Shown here one piece after another: positions 1 to 8,543 of a stretch of 64,000 nt of DNA; the stretch's first letter is position 1, and every line of letters starts with the position of its first letter. Origin of the DNA: Dyadobacter sp. CECT 9275 (GTDB lineage: Bacteria; Bacteroidota; Bacteroidia; Cytophagales; Spirosomataceae); the NCBI RefSeq assembly GCF_907164905.1, contig NZ_CAJRAF010000002.1:3410001-3474000 (forward strand), read 5' to 3'. The translations under genes were made by a program, and so were the position numbers. The notes under the pieces were generated by a model, which saw nothing but the letters and a program-made list of their open reading frames with translations, was not told where the DNA came from and did no database searches.

Positions 1-366
1 CATCTGAACGCCCAGGGTAGTAAAGTTTTCCATTGTGTAACCATTGGCAAGCTGTTGCAGATCCTGTGAGCGCGGGGCCAGGCGATACCAGGCGAGGCCA
101 AAAGCAATAAAAGCGACTGCAGCCGCTACGGCATACCATGTCCTGAGCGAAACAAACCGGGCATCATCAGGCTGCTTTTGTGAGCTCCATTCGGCATGGC
201 GCTGTGCCAGTTTTATTTCCCTCACGTGCTGAGCTGCTTGTTTCGAGGCAAGATAAAAAGCCACATCATCGGCAAGTATGGGGTCCGACTTTAAGTCAGC
301 CTCAAACTTTTCTTTTTCCTCCGCGGAAATTTCTTGTCCAAAATAACGCTCAATCCTTTCGTCCAT
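1..366 (-). CDS. Membrane-anchored protein downstream of sigma factor, 3' end outside the window
   Basis: Reading frame open from an ATG at 366 to the left edge, 122 codons visible. The first ~75 residues are hydrophilic and acidic (MDERIERYFGQEIS...). A single hydrophobic segment follows (WYAVAAAVAFIAFGLAWY), then a short polar stretch. This is the layout of a one-pass protein with a cytoplasmic N-terminal domain, as found next to sigma factors in Bacteroidota. It starts 81 nt after the sigma gene on the same strand, so co-transcription and a partner role (anti-sigma-like) are plausible but inferred. The frame is open upstream to a TAA near 408, but the only in-frame ATG is the one chosen. 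The family cannot be named from the visible part. Confidence 0.7.
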   Translation of the reverse strand, partial: MDERIERYFGQEISAEEKEKFEADLKSDPILADDVAFYLASKQAAQHVREIKLAQRHAEWSSQKQPDDARFVSLRTWYAVAAAVAFIAFGLAWYRLAPRSQDLQQLANGYTMENFTTLGVQM

Positions 367-447
367 GATCTGTCGGGCTACCTCCGGCCATTCACCTTCG
401 GCTCCATTTTAATTAAAAGGAAGTTGATCCCTTATACTGTTGATGAG

Positions 448-1038
448 TCAATTTTGTGTTTTATATATAGCCCTGAGCTTCTCAAGGCACCGCAACCTGC
501 TGGTTTTGACCACCGCTGCGGACTGGTACCCCATTTTCACCGCTATTTCCTGATCCATAAATCCTTCTCCCCATGCCAGTATCATTTGCTTGCATTTTTC
601 ACCAAGTTCCTGCATCCGCCGGTGCAGCAAATCAATATCATACTGTTCCATCAGGCGCTCCACAACACTGCGGGACTCGTCGGGAAGGATATTCATATAG
701 TCATCAATGCCCACCCCGCGGTTAACCTGTTGTTTGTTAGTCGCATTTTTCCTGATGAGGTCAACACATTTATTTGTAAATATCTGATACAGATAAGTTT
801 TAAGCTCCGCCCGCCCCTCAAACCTGCCTTTCTGAATATTTTCAATAACGGTAAGTACCGTATCCGAAAAAGCCATGGAGCATTCATCCTCGGTAAGCCG
901 GTGTTTACGAACTCCTTCGCGGATCAGGTAGGCATACCTGGAGTACAACTGGTTTTCGAAAAACCGTTGCCGGTTACCTCCTTCGAGAATTCCTTTAACT
1001 AGTTCACTATCTGAAACGGTTTTGCGGAAGAAGGCCAT
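448..1038 (-). CDS. RNA polymerase sigma-70-like (ECF-type) factor
   Basis: 196 residues. A region 2-like helix bundle covers about residues 28-95 (RYAYLIREGVRKHRL..., then LKTYLYQIFTNKCVDLIRKN). A region 4-like helix-turn-helix lies near the C-terminus (KQMILAWGEGFMDQEIAVKMGY). There is no region 1.1 or 3, so it is an alternative sigma factor of ECF size. It would direct RNA polymerase to a small regulon. The gene behind it encodes a one-pass membrane protein and could be its partner. A Bacteroidota-type promoter is visible just upstream (1061-1092). The target regulon cannot be told from the sequence. Confidence 0.85.
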   Translation of the reverse strand: MAFFRKTVSDSELVKGILEGGNRQRFFENQLYSRYAYLIREGVRKHRLTEDECSMAFSDTVLTVIENIQKGRFEGRAELKTYLYQIFTNKCVDLIRKNATNKQQVNRGVGIDDYMNILPDESRSVVERLMEQYDIDLLHRRMQELGEKCKQMILAWGEGFMDQEIAVKMGYQSAAVVKTSRLRCLEKLRAIYKTQN

Positions 1039-1060
1039 CTTTTATTTATCAATGATGATG

Positions 1061-1092
1061 GAAATATAAGTAAAAACAGGGGTTTTTGACAA
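1061..1092 (-). promoter_or_regulatory. Candidate promoter of the sigma factor gene
   Basis: On the minus strand TTG (1090-1092), 21 nt, TATATTTC (1061-1068), one mismatch to the TAnnTTTG -7 element. It gives a leader of about 15-20 nt to the ATG at 1038. Confidence 0.4.
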
Positions 1093-1329
1093 AATTTTCC
1101 ATCAACTGTTTCCTGCCCGGTACCCGTTAGCGACTAAGTGAACGGCTGCCAGCTACGTTACGCTATCTGTATATAAATCAACTCCCAAAATCTCTCCGTT
1201 AATATGATCGCTTAAATAATAATCCTTATCCATTTCCCCCAGGGCAAATAAACGCCCTACTGGAGAGGCATCACTGCCTTCCGTTTACCTGTCATCCAAT
1301 TCAAAACAATCCTCAAAAATTACCCGATT

Positions 1330-2334
1330 ATGAAAAAATCAATTCTATTAACTGGCTTACTGATCGTTACACTATGTACCATACTCCGTGCCCAGACTAA
1401 CAAAAAGCCTGCTGTCAAAAGCAGTACGCAGAAACCGGCTGTCAAAACAAGCAGCGCTTCCAGGCAGGAAGCTATTAACAAAGCCCGCGAAGACTCTATT
1501 CTGGCCGTTTACGCATTAGCAAAACAACTTGCCCAGCAGATGGTCAGGGAAGATTCCATTAAAAAAGCGAAAGAGGCAGCGGTGCTTCTTCAGCAAAAAG
1601 AAATGGACAAAAAGGCTGCAAAAATACCCGAAAAAAGCCGCACTGCGCCCAGAGCGGCGACCACCAATCAAAAGAAAACTGCCAATGCCCGTGCAACCGG
1701 AGGTTTTTGGATAGGAGCCAAAGGAGGTGTTAATTTTTCAAAATGGACCAGGGAAACCGACTACGATTCGGAAGAGTCCTTAACAGCGTTAACCGGTCCG
1801 TCAGCCGGGTTCGTTGTGAAGATACCGTTCAACAACTTTCTTGGTTTAGAAGTAGAACCCGGTTTTTCCCAAAGAGGTGTTGTTAACACGAGCGTATTGT
1901 ATTCCGACCTCTCCGACTGGGAAAGGAACGAGCTCAAACTCATCTGCAATTATCTGGAAATGCCTGTCCTATTACAATTTACACCCAGACTGGGTCCTCT
2001 TGAAGGCATTCTGGCACTGGGCCCCGAATTAAGATACCAGATCGGATCGCTGAAAACAAAATATACCACGAAATATTACAGCGACTACGAATTAGAGTTT
2101 GAGGAAAGCGGCGAGACAGACCTGCCCACCGAAGGATACATCAAAAAATTCGACTATGGTGCCGTGGGTGTTGCAGGTATTGCCTTTCCTTTTTCCAAAC
2201 TGAAGATATTCGTCGACGGCCGTTATCATTACGGTTTGGGTAACCTTGACTCGGGCGTTGGATATAGTGATCACAAAGTGAACAACCGGGGAATAAGTTT
2301 CAACGCCGGCATTCTCTATAGGATCGGAAATTAA
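1330..2334 (+). CDS. PorT-like outer-membrane beta-barrel protein with Lys/Ala-rich linker
   Basis: 334 residues. Signal peptide at 1-21 (MKKSILLTGLLIVTLCTILRA). Residues ~22-125 are rich in Lys, Ala and Ser and probably coiled or disordered; this may cross the periplasm or touch peptidoglycan. The rest (~126-334) has the alternating pattern of an 8-strand beta-barrel of the PorT/OMP_b-brl_2 type: FWIGAKGGVNFSKW at the start, GLEVEPGFSQRG in the middle, and a final strand ending FNAGILYRIGN with a near-terminal aromatic residue. Monocistronic, on its own between the divergent sigma gene and the oligopeptidase. The substrate or partner is unknown. The 291-nt region upstream holds no clear -7/-33 pair on this strand. 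Confidence 0.8.
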   Translation: MKKSILLTGLLIVTLCTILRAQTNKKPAVKSSTQKPAVKTSSASRQEAINKAREDSILAVYALAKQLAQQMVREDSIKKAKEAAVLLQQKEMDKKAAKIPEKSRTAPRAATTNQKKTANARATGGFWIGAKGGVNFSKWTRETDYDSEESLTALTGPSAGFVVKIPFNNFLGLEVEPGFSQRGVVNTSVLYSDLSDWERNELKLICNYLEMPVLLQFTPRLGPLEGILALGPELRYQIGSLKTKYTTKYYSDYELEFEESGETDLPTEGYIKKFDYGAVGVAGIAFPFSKLKIFVDGRYHYGLGNLDSGVGYSDHKVNNRGISFNAGILYRIGN

Positions 2335-2369
2335 TTCCGGTTTTGTGTCAGGATGAAAAGAGGGGGCTC

Positions 2370-2401
2370 TTGCACATTCCCCTGATTCCGCCTTACCTTT
2401 G
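2370..2401 (+). promoter_or_regulatory. Promoter of the M3 oligopeptidase gene
   Basis: TTG (2370-2372), 21 nt, TACCTTTG (2394-2401): a full match to the Bacteroidota -33/-7 consensus. The leader to the ATG at 2432 is about 24 nt. Confidence 0.6.
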
Positions 2402-2431
2402 AATTACTAAAAACTGCAATCCAAAGGTAAA

Positions 2432-4162
2432 ATGTCAAATACAACACCAGCCATACCAACTCGCTCCAAAAGGGTATTCATAGGAGAAGAATTTGATCTC
2501 AGGAAATGGGAAGACCTTCAGCCGCTTTTTGAAAATCTGAAAGATCGGGAAATTAATTCCGTTGATGAGCTCAAGCACTGGTTTTCAGACCGCAGCGAAC
2601 TGGAATCTTATCTGTCGGAGAATTTCGCCTGGCGTTACATCCGGCAGACCTGTGATACCGCGAACCAGGGGCTCATCAACGCACTCCAGTTTTTCATTAC
2701 CGAAATCCAGCCCAAACTGGCCGAATACAGTAATGCCCTTGATAAAAAAGTAGTGGATAGTCCTTTCTGGACAGAATTGAAAGAGTCCGGTTTTGAGATC
2801 GTTCACCGGGGTATGAAACGCGGTATTGAGATTTTCCGCGAAGAAAATATCCCTCTGTTTACAGAAGCACAAACCGAGGAACGGAAATACGGCGCCATTG
2901 CGGGAGCCATGACGGTAACGCTGGACGGAGAAGAAATAACTTTGCAACGTGCGGCAGACCGCCTTCAATCCACAGACAGAGCTGTTCGCGAAGAAGCCTG
3001 GACGGCCATCAGTAACCGCAGATATGAGGATCATGAAAAGCTGGATGAGCTGCTCAACAAACTGGTGGAGCTCCGGAATAAAATCGGGATCAATGCAGGA
3101 TTCGACAATTACCGGGACTATATGTTTGCAGCCATGGGCCGTTTTGACTATACCCCTCAGGATTGTTTTGATTTTCACGCCTCGGTAAAAAAAGCAATAG
3201 TACCCCTGCTGAATGAAATGGCAGCTGCCAGAAAAGAGGCTTTGCAGGTGAATCCTTTGCGCCCATGGGATACCAAGGTAGATCCAAAAGGATTAGCTCC
3301 GCTAAAGCCTTTTGAAACAGGAGAAGAACTGCTTGACAAAACGATAAAATGTTTCAGCCGCCTCGATCCCTTTCTGGGTGACTGCCTTAGGATCATGAAA
3401 ACAATGAAACACCTTGACCTGGAATCCAGGAAAGGGAAGGCACCCGGAGGCTATAATTATCCGCTGGATGAAATTGGCGTACCTTTCATATTCATGAACG
3501 CCACCTCTAACCTCAGGGATATGATTACACTGTTACATGAGGGCGGCCATGCTGTGCATTCACTGGTAACACGTGACCTCGCCCTGAATGCCTTCAAACA
3601 TACCCCTTCGGAAGTTGCAGAACTTGCTTCTATGTCAATGGAACTGATCACGATGGATTTCTGGGACGAGTTCTTTGAAAATGAAGACGATTTAAAAAGA
3701 GCCAAGATCCAACACCTGGAATCCATCGTAGAAACCCTGCCCTGGGTTGCAACAGTTGATAAGTTCCAACACTGGATGTATGAAAACCCAACGCATACGC
3801 CCACACAGCGTACCGACAAATGGGTTGAAATTTACAACGAATTCACTGACAACGTGATAGACTGGACGGGTCTGGAAGACAAGCGAAAATATCTATGGCA
3901 GCGTCAGCTTCATATTTATGAGGTACCTTTTTATTATATCGAATATGGAATTGCGCAGCTCGGCGCGATAGGTGTCTGGAAAAACTACAGGGAAAATCCC
4001 GAAAAAGGCTTAAAGGGATATTTAGACGCGCTCAAACTGGGATATACTACTCCGATTACGGAGATATATCAGAAAGCAAATATTCCTTTTGATTTCTCAG
4101 AAAAGAACATAACGGAACTTATCCAATTTGTTCATAAAGAGCTTTCTGAATTAAAAAAATAA
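2432..4162 (+). CDS. pepF: M3 family oligoendopeptidase (PepF-like)
   Basis: 576 residues, the usual size for M3B oligoendopeptidases. The zinc motif HEGGH is at residues 369-373, and the third ligand lies in the following helix (TPSEVAELASMSMEL). No signal peptide, so a cytoplasmic zinc peptidase degrading short peptides. The N-terminal helical half (FDLRKWEDLQPLF...) and the C-terminal IYEVPFYYIEYGIAQLGA block match the family. It has its own strong promoter and stands alone. Which M3 subfamily (PepF or the Bacteroidota M3 group) is less certain than the family itself. Confidence 0.93.
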   Translation: MSNTTPAIPTRSKRVFIGEEFDLRKWEDLQPLFENLKDREINSVDELKHWFSDRSELESYLSENFAWRYIRQTCDTANQGLINALQFFITEIQPKLAEYSNALDKKVVDSPFWTELKESGFEIVHRGMKRGIEIFREENIPLFTEAQTEERKYGAIAGAMTVTLDGEEITLQRAADRLQSTDRAVREEAWTAISNRRYEDHEKLDELLNKLVELRNKIGINAGFDNYRDYMFAAMGRFDYTPQDCFDFHASVKKAIVPLLNEMAAARKEALQVNPLRPWDTKVDPKGLAPLKPFETGEELLDKTIKCFSRLDPFLGDCLRIMKTMKHLDLESRKGKAPGGYNYPLDEIGVPFIFMNATSNLRDMITLLHEGGHAVHSLVTRDLALNAFKHTPSEVAELASMSMELITMDFWDEFFENEDDLKRAKIQHLESIVETLPWVATVDKFQHWMYENPTHTPTQRTDKWVEIYNEFTDNVIDWTGLEDKRKYLWQRQLHIYEVPFYYIEYGIAQLGAIGVWKNYRENPEKGLKGYLDALKLGYTTPITEIYQKANIPFDFSEKNITELIQFVHKELSELKK

Positions 4163-4181
4163 GAAATCGTGTGCCATGCGT

Positions 4182-4212
4182 TTGGTGTTTTTAAAAATGG
4201 CGGCTATTTTTG
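4182..4212 (+). promoter_or_regulatory. Promoter that fixes the start of the small lipoprotein gene
   Basis: TTG (4182-4184), 20 nt, TATTTTTG (4205-4212). Transcription would begin near 4219. An upstream in-frame ATG at 4176 is therefore not used, and the start is the ATG at 4239. Confidence 0.6.
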
Positions 4213-4238
4213 TAAGAGTTACCTTGAACGAAACGGAA

Positions 4239-4490
4239 ATGAAATTTTATAAAGTAATTGCATTTGTTGGCTGTATAGCATTGTTGTCGTCCTGCGATTA
4301 TCAAAAGTATAACCACAAAGAACAAAAGGATGTGAATGCGGGAAACGAATATGTTTACGGTGTCAGTCCCGACAGCCTGCCCCGTCAGATGGCTAACAAA
4401 TATGAAGCCAATCCTGAAATTGAAACAAGAGTGAACGCAATCCGAACCAAGCTTTACAGCGGTGCCACAAGCGCAGTTGTGAAACAATAA
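4239..4490 (+). CDS. Small lipoprotein, 83 residues, unknown function
   Basis: Starting at 4239 gives a textbook lipoprotein signal: MKFYKVIAFVGCIALLSSC, with the acylated Cys at residue 19. The mature part is about 64 polar residues (DYQKYNHKEQK..., VSPDSLPRQMANKYEANPEIETRVNAIRTKLY) without a known motif. The longer reading frame from 4176 would hide the signal peptide behind 21 residues and lies across the promoter, so it is rejected. Followed by a strong terminator, so monocistronic. Probably sits in the inner leaflet of the outer membrane; the function is unknown. Confidence 0.75.
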   Translation: MKFYKVIAFVGCIALLSSCDYQKYNHKEQKDVNAGNEYVYGVSPDSLPRQMANKYEANPEIETRVNAIRTKLYSGATSAVVKQ

Positions 4491-4507
4491 GATATTTACG
4501 ATAGCAG

Positions 4508-4546
4508 AAAGGCCGGCCCATTTCAATATGAGTCGGCCTTTTCTTT
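4508..4546 (+). terminator. Rho-independent terminator after the lipoprotein gene
   Basis: Stem AAAGGCCG / CGGCCTTT with an 18-nt loop, followed by TCTTTT. Confidence 0.75.
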
Positions 4547-4695
4547 TGGGTTGAACTTACCCAGGTAAGTCTGTAATCCCCTATTTGTACCCATCTTCCG
4601 CTACCCCCTCGCCCGTCTCTTCCCTGAAACGAACCTTTTCTAACCTCCCGCAACCATCCGTAACAATTTGCTTTCAAGTACTGTGTATTACCAAG

Positions 4696-4703
4696 TACCT
4701 TTG
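4696..4703 (+). promoter_or_regulatory. -7 element of the PspC gene
   Basis: TACCTTTG, an exact TAnnTTTG match; the -33 position holds only TTC. Transcription would start near 4710, which excludes the upstream ATG at 4668 and favours 4722. Confidence 0.45.
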
Positions 4704-4721
4704 GTTCATCAAAAACAAAAA

Positions 4722-4967
4722 ATGAAAACAGCCATGAACAACAATAGATTATTTCGCAATACAAACAGTAAGGTTATCGGTGGTGTTGCCTCAGGATTAG
4801 CCGATTATCTTCAGATTGATGTCGTGATCGTAAGGGTATTATTTGTAATGGGTTTCTTCATTCCTGCCCCTTTTCCCATCGTACTCTTTTACATCGTACT
4901 GTGGATAGTGATGCCCGACATTGCCAAACAGCCAAAGGAATTACAGGAAAGCCACCGCACTTCGTAG
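4722..4967 (+). CDS. PspC domain membrane protein
   Basis: 81 residues. PspC signature: LFRNTNSKVIGGVASGLADYLQID, then one long hydrophobic segment VRVLFVMGFFIPAPFPIVLFYIVLWIVMP. Small PspC proteins sit in the inner membrane and in proteobacteria take part in the phage-shock envelope stress response; here the partner genes pspA/B are absent, so a stress role is only inferred. A second ATG twelve nt downstream (4734) is an alternative start. Bounded by its own -7 element and a terminator. Confidence 0.85.
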   Translation: MKTAMNNNRLFRNTNSKVIGGVASGLADYLQIDVVIVRVLFVMGFFIPAPFPIVLFYIVLWIVMPDIAKQPKELQESHRTS

Positions 4968-5002
4968 CAGATTAAACCACCATCAGAAAAGACTTTGTAT
5001 TT

Positions 5003-5044
5003 ACAAACCGCAGGAAAACAAATTTCTGCGGTTTGTTGTTTTCA
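5003..5044 (+). terminator. Rho-independent terminator after the PspC gene
   Basis: 11-bp perfect stem ACAAACCGCAG / CTGCGGTTTGT around a 12-nt loop, then TGTTTTC. Confidence 0.75.
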
Positions 5045-5063
5045 AGTTAATTGTTAATTTTAC

Positions 5064-5090
5064 AAATAGTATGCCTGCATACTATTTTTG
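5064..5090 (+). promoter_or_regulatory. Palindromic operator overlapping the thiolase -7 element
   Basis: Perfect 11-bp arms (AAATAGTATGC and its complement) around a CT spacer, 5064-5087. The right arm runs into the -7 element TATTTTTG (5083-5090). A bound regulator would block the promoter. The same AATAGTATGC-nn-GCATA core recurs twice at the acyl-CoA dehydrogenase promoter (11441-11516). The regulator is not identified in this window. Confidence 0.65.
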
Positions 5091-5128
5091 ACTTTTCCTA
5101 AGTTAGCAGCCAAACTAAAACCTTTTTT

Positions 5129-6307
5129 ATGAACGCTTACATTGTATCCGGATACCGCAGCGCAGTGGGCAAAGCCGGCCGGGGTGGTTTCCGATTTACC
5201 CGCCCGGATGACCTCGGTGCCTCGGTAATCAAATATATCCTGGAGAAACTCCCTGAACTGGACCCGGCCCGGGTAGACGACGTGATCGTTGGCAATGCCG
5301 TTCCTGAGGCGGAGCAGGGTATGCAAATGGGACGCTATGTGGCACTGTTATCATTGCCACAGCATGTTTCGGGTATTACCATTAACAGGTATTGCGGGTC
5401 AGGCATTGAAGCTATTGCCATGGCCGCTGCCAAAATCCATGCGGGTATGGCCGAATGTATTATTGCGGGCGGTACCGAATCCATGTCTCTGGTACCTACT
5501 ATGGGCTGGAAAACAGCGCTCAATTATGATATTGCAAAGAGCCACCCGGATTATTATCTGAGCATGGGCCTCACTGCCGAACAGGTAGCGAAGGATTTTA
5601 ACATCAGCCGTGCAAAACAGGACGAATTTGCTTTTAACTCACACCGCAAAGCCCTAAACGCTCAGAAAGAAGGTTACTTTACGGAGGGTATTGTCCCGAT
5701 TACCGTAAAGGAAACTTATTTTGACCCGGTATCAGGAAAAAAGAAAACCAAAGAAATAGTTGTAAGCCAGGACGAAGGCCCCCGGGCAGATACCAGTTCC
5801 GAAGCGCTGGCAAGGCTTAAACCTGTTTTTTCAGCGGGCGGGTCCGTTACTGCGGGTAATTCTTCGCAAACTTCTGACGGCGCGGCGTTTGTGGTGGTCA
5901 TGTCAGAAAACATGGTGAACGAACTTGGCCTTAAGCCCATTGCGCGTATGCTTTCCTATGCCACCGCCGGAGTGGACCCCCGGATCATGGGTATAGGACC
6001 CGTGGCTGCCATACCAAAGGCACTGAAACAAGCAGGCCTGAAACTTGCGGATATTGAACAAATTGAACTTAACGAAGCGTTTGCCGCCCAGGCACTGGCC
6101 GTTATTCAGGAGCTTGATATAAATCCTGAAATTGTAAATCCAAACGGAGGCGCCATAGCACTGGGGCATGCACTAGGCTCTACCGGAGCCCGGCTTTCGG
6201 TACAGCTGTTAAATGAAATGTTTCGTCAAAACCAAAAATATGGAATGGTTACTGCCTGCGTGGGCGGAGGCCAGGGCGTAGCCGGAATATACGAAAGGCT
6301 CCATTAG
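5129..6307 (+). CDS. fadA: Acetyl-CoA C-acyltransferase (beta-oxidation thiolase)
   Basis: 392 residues, normal thiolase length. The nucleophile Cys89 lies in [12 protein letters not shown]. The GHALG box ([16 protein letters not shown]) and the C-terminal [13 protein letters not shown] with the second catalytic Cys are intact. It cleaves 3-ketoacyl-CoA, the last step of fatty-acid beta-oxidation. The shared operator with the acyl-CoA dehydrogenase gene at 11545 supports a degradative rather than biosynthetic thiolase. No fadB is adjacent. Monocistronic, with a strong terminator downstream. An acetoacetyl-CoA thiolase role is the main alternative. Confidence 0.92.
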   Translation: MNAYIVSGYRSAVGKAGRGGFRFTRPDDLGASVIKYILEKLPELDPARVDDVIVGNAVPEAEQGMQMGRYVALLSLPQHVSGITINRYCGSGIEAIAMAAAKIHAGMAECIIAGGTESMSLVPTMGWKTALNYDIAKSHPDYYLSMGLTAEQVAKDFNISRAKQDEFAFNSHRKALNAQKEGYFTEGIVPITVKETYFDPVSGKKKTKEIVVSQDEGPRADTSSEALARLKPVFSAGGSVTAGNSSQTSDGAAFVVVMSENMVNELGLKPIARMLSYATAGVDPRIMGIGPVAAIPKALKQAGLKLADIEQIELNEAFAAQALAVIQELDINPEIVNPNGGAIALGHALGSTGARLSVQLLNEMFRQNQKYGMVTACVGGGQGVAGIYERLH

Positions 6308-6338
6308 TACCAGACATAAAAAAGCTGACTTTATGGTG

Positions 6339-6379
6339 ATCTGCGTGTAAGATATTTCCATCTTACACGCAGATTTTTC
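6339..6379 (+). terminator. Strong terminator after the thiolase gene
   Basis: 15-bp perfect stem (ATCTGCGTGTAAGAT and complement) with a 6-nt loop, followed by TTTTTCT. It separates the thiolase from the glycosyltransferase block. Confidence 0.85.
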
Positions 6380-6387
6380 TATTTTTG
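6380..6387 (+). promoter_or_regulatory. Possible -7 element of the glycosyltransferase operon
   Basis: TATTTTTG directly after the thiolase terminator, about 27 nt before the ATG at 6414. There is no TTG at the -33 position, which falls in the terminator stem, so this is tentative. Confidence 0.3.
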
Positions 6388-6413
6388 CGGATCAAACCGT
6401 ACTCCGCCCATTC

Positions 6414-7415
6414 ATGGATGTATCCATTATCATTATAAATTACCGTACTCCTCAACTAATTATAAACTGTTTAAGGTCCATTTATCAATTCACCTCCGGA
6501 GTTACCTTTGAAGTTATTGTGGTTGACAACGATCCTGAAAACGGGCAGGGCCAGCTGGTTTTAAGAGAATTCCCTGAGGTCAACTGGATCAATATGGAAT
6601 ACAATGCCGGTTTTGGAAGAGCAAATAACAGAGGTATGGCCGTTGCTAGAGGTAAGTATTTCCTGCTTTTGAACGCCGACACGCTTGTAACAGACAACGT
6701 GATCGGCAGATGCTTCCACCGGATGAACCAACGCACTGATATCATTGCCTGCGGCGCACTGCAATACTATCCGGACCATACCCCGATGCCCTTCTACCGG
6801 AGTTTTAATGAATTCAGAAAAACTTTTTTCATTTTACCTCCCACTCCTTTTTTTGATAATCTGTTAAATTCTCTCTATCCCGAACCACAGTATCAGGATG
6901 CTGACCAGCACGACTGGCTGGTAGGTGCTTTTATTTTTTTGAGAAAAGAGGGCTTTGAGCAGACCGGTGGCTTTAGTGATGATTTCTTCATGTATGGTGA
7001 AGATGTGGAATGGTCAGGAAGGCTTGCCCGCCTTGGCAAGCTTTGTTATTTTCAGGATTGTAAATTTATCCATCTCGAAAACAACAATCCTTTCCGCCGT
7101 ACTCACATTTCCTGGATTAATCGTTTCAGTACCCAGATGCAGGTTTCCAATTTATTATGGGTAAGAAAACAATATGGGTTCTTTGCTTACATAATGCTGA
7201 TCCTCCATTACATTGTAATGATACCAGTGGTATATTCCTGGAAATTATTACACAATTACAATAAAAACGGAAAACCGTTTTCGGAATTAAGGACACAATA
7301 TATATATACCAGGAAAATTGGGGTTCTGCTCAAATATTTCTGGAAAACTGCTGTTCTTAAAAGAGGATTATACAAAATCAAACCAACCGAGAACATTGAT
7401 CTTTTAACCTCCTGA
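6414..7415 (+). CDS. Glycosyltransferase family 2 (rhamnosyltransferase-like)
   Basis: 333 residues. GT-A fold start MDVSIIIINYRTPQLIINCLRSI, then VVDNDPENG, FGRANNRGMAVARGKYFLLLNADT (DxD-like acidic pair replaced by N-A-D), and DWLVGAFIFLRKEGFEQTGGFSDDFFMYGEDVEWSGRLARLG, the acceptor/base region typical of WbbL-type GT2 enzymes. A C-terminal amphipathic/hydrophobic stretch (FFAYIMLILHYIVMIPVVYSW) suggests membrane association. It transfers a nucleotide-sugar unit to a lipid-linked or surface glycan; donor and acceptor unknown. Its stop overlaps the ATG of the next glycosyltransferase (TGATG), so the two are translationally coupled. Confidence 0.9.
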   Translation: MDVSIIIINYRTPQLIINCLRSIYQFTSGVTFEVIVVDNDPENGQGQLVLREFPEVNWINMEYNAGFGRANNRGMAVARGKYFLLLNADTLVTDNVIGRCFHRMNQRTDIIACGALQYYPDHTPMPFYRSFNEFRKTFFILPPTPFFDNLLNSLYPEPQYQDADQHDWLVGAFIFLRKEGFEQTGGFSDDFFMYGEDVEWSGRLARLGKLCYFQDCKFIHLENNNPFRRTHISWINRFSTQMQVSNLLWVRKQYGFFAYIMLILHYIVMIPVVYSWKLLHNYNKNGKPFSELRTQYIYTRKIGVLLKYFWKTAVLKRGLYKIKPTENIDLLTS

Positions 7416-8533
7416 TGAGCAAGCCAAAACAAAAAATCTTATTTTTTACCCCTTTTGCAACACGGACCGGTTCAGAAATGATGTTGCTTTATATTTTGCA
7501 ACAGATAGACAGAACCCGTTTTGATATAGGCATTGTCAGTTTTGCGGATGGGGAACTGCTCAAAGAATTCCCCGAAGATATCCCTGTCTTCATAGCTCCA
7601 AGGAAATTCAGTATACTTCAGAAAATATCTTTCCATCTGGGCATCAATCCTACATTAAGATATTTACGAAAACTGGCAAAAGAATTCGGCGCAGATTTCT
7701 GGTACGTGAATACCACCATGCTGCCGGAAACAATTACCGTGGCCCGCGAATTTTCCATTAAAGTAATTACCCACTTTCACGAACTACCTCTGACCTATAT
7801 CTACCTGAGTGACAAAGATTTTAAAGGAATCATAGATTATTCGGATCTCCTGATCGGGTGCTCCGAAGCAACCTGCACAGCCATTAGCCAGTCTGGCGGT
7901 AAAAATGTTTCCCTGCTTTATTCCTTTATCGATCCGTCCCGAATAGTCCCCAACACGGCGCGCTCCTTGGAATTGCGACAGATGCTGGGCATTCCGCAGG
8001 AAGACTATGTATGGATATTGTCGGGAATGACCTCTGAACGAAAAGGGTTTGACCTCCTGCCGGAAATATCAGATGAGATCAACGATAGCCGGGTACATCT
8101 GGTTTGGATAGGTGACAGGATCAGCGACGGACTAGTCCATTATACCGAACAACGGATCAAAAACCAGGACCGCAAGACACGTGTACACCTGGTCGGTAAA
8201 CAAAAAGAGGACTACTACGCCTATCTCAACTGCGGAAACGGATTTCTGCTTACTTCGCGCCAGGACCCTTTCCCCCTTGTCATGCTGGAAGCAGCAATGC
8301 TAGGAAAACCGATCGTTTCGTTTCCCTCCGGAGGCGCATCCGAATTTGTTAAGGATGGCATGGGTATTGTAACAGAAGATATCAGCGTTAAACAAATGGC
8401 TGCTGCCATGCGAACGGTTATGAAAGGTGAAATTCCGCTGGACGCTTCCAAAAGTATTGAAACAGCAAGTCAATTTAATGTCGAAAATGGATATAAAAAC
8501 TGGTTGGAAATAATTGACAAACAAATAAATTGA
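7415..8533 (+). CDS. Glycosyltransferase family 4
   Basis: 372 residues with a GT-B layout. The N-terminal domain (ILFFTPFATRTGSEMMLLYILQQI) holds the acceptor side. The C-terminal domain (YVWILSGMTSERKGFDLLPEI..., HLVGKQKEDYYAYLNCGNGFLLTSRQDPFPLVMLEAAMLGKPIVSF) holds the donor site, with the E-x7-E-like motif of retaining GT4 enzymes seen as DPFPLVMLEA. Start overlaps the GT2 stop, and it ends 10 nt before the secreted barrel protein. Likely builds the same glycan as its partner. Specificity is not readable from sequence. Confidence 0.9.
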   Translation: MSKPKQKILFFTPFATRTGSEMMLLYILQQIDRTRFDIGIVSFADGELLKEFPEDIPVFIAPRKFSILQKISFHLGINPTLRYLRKLAKEFGADFWYVNTTMLPETITVAREFSIKVITHFHELPLTYIYLSDKDFKGIIDYSDLLIGCSEATCTAISQSGGKNVSLLYSFIDPSRIVPNTARSLELRQMLGIPQEDYVWILSGMTSERKGFDLLPEISDEINDSRVHLVWIGDRISDGLVHYTEQRIKNQDRKTRVHLVGKQKEDYYAYLNCGNGFLLTSRQDPFPLVMLEAAMLGKPIVSFPSGGASEFVKDGMGIVTEDISVKQMAAAMRTVMKGEIPLDASKSIETASQFNVENGYKNWLEIIDKQIN

Positions 8534-8543
8534 TTTGTGGCGT

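Noticed and set aside
334..1002. 222-codon plus-strand frame over the sigma factor gene, and similar long antisense frames (2585-3178, 51820-52671)
   Set aside because: They mirror well-recognised genes on the other strand and show no family motif, signal or promoter.
1130..1329. Small hairpins (AGGGC/GCCCT and AGGCA/TGCCT) upstream of the PorT-like gene as a riboswitch
   Set aside because: Stems of five bp, no recognisable aptamer and no terminator-like tail.
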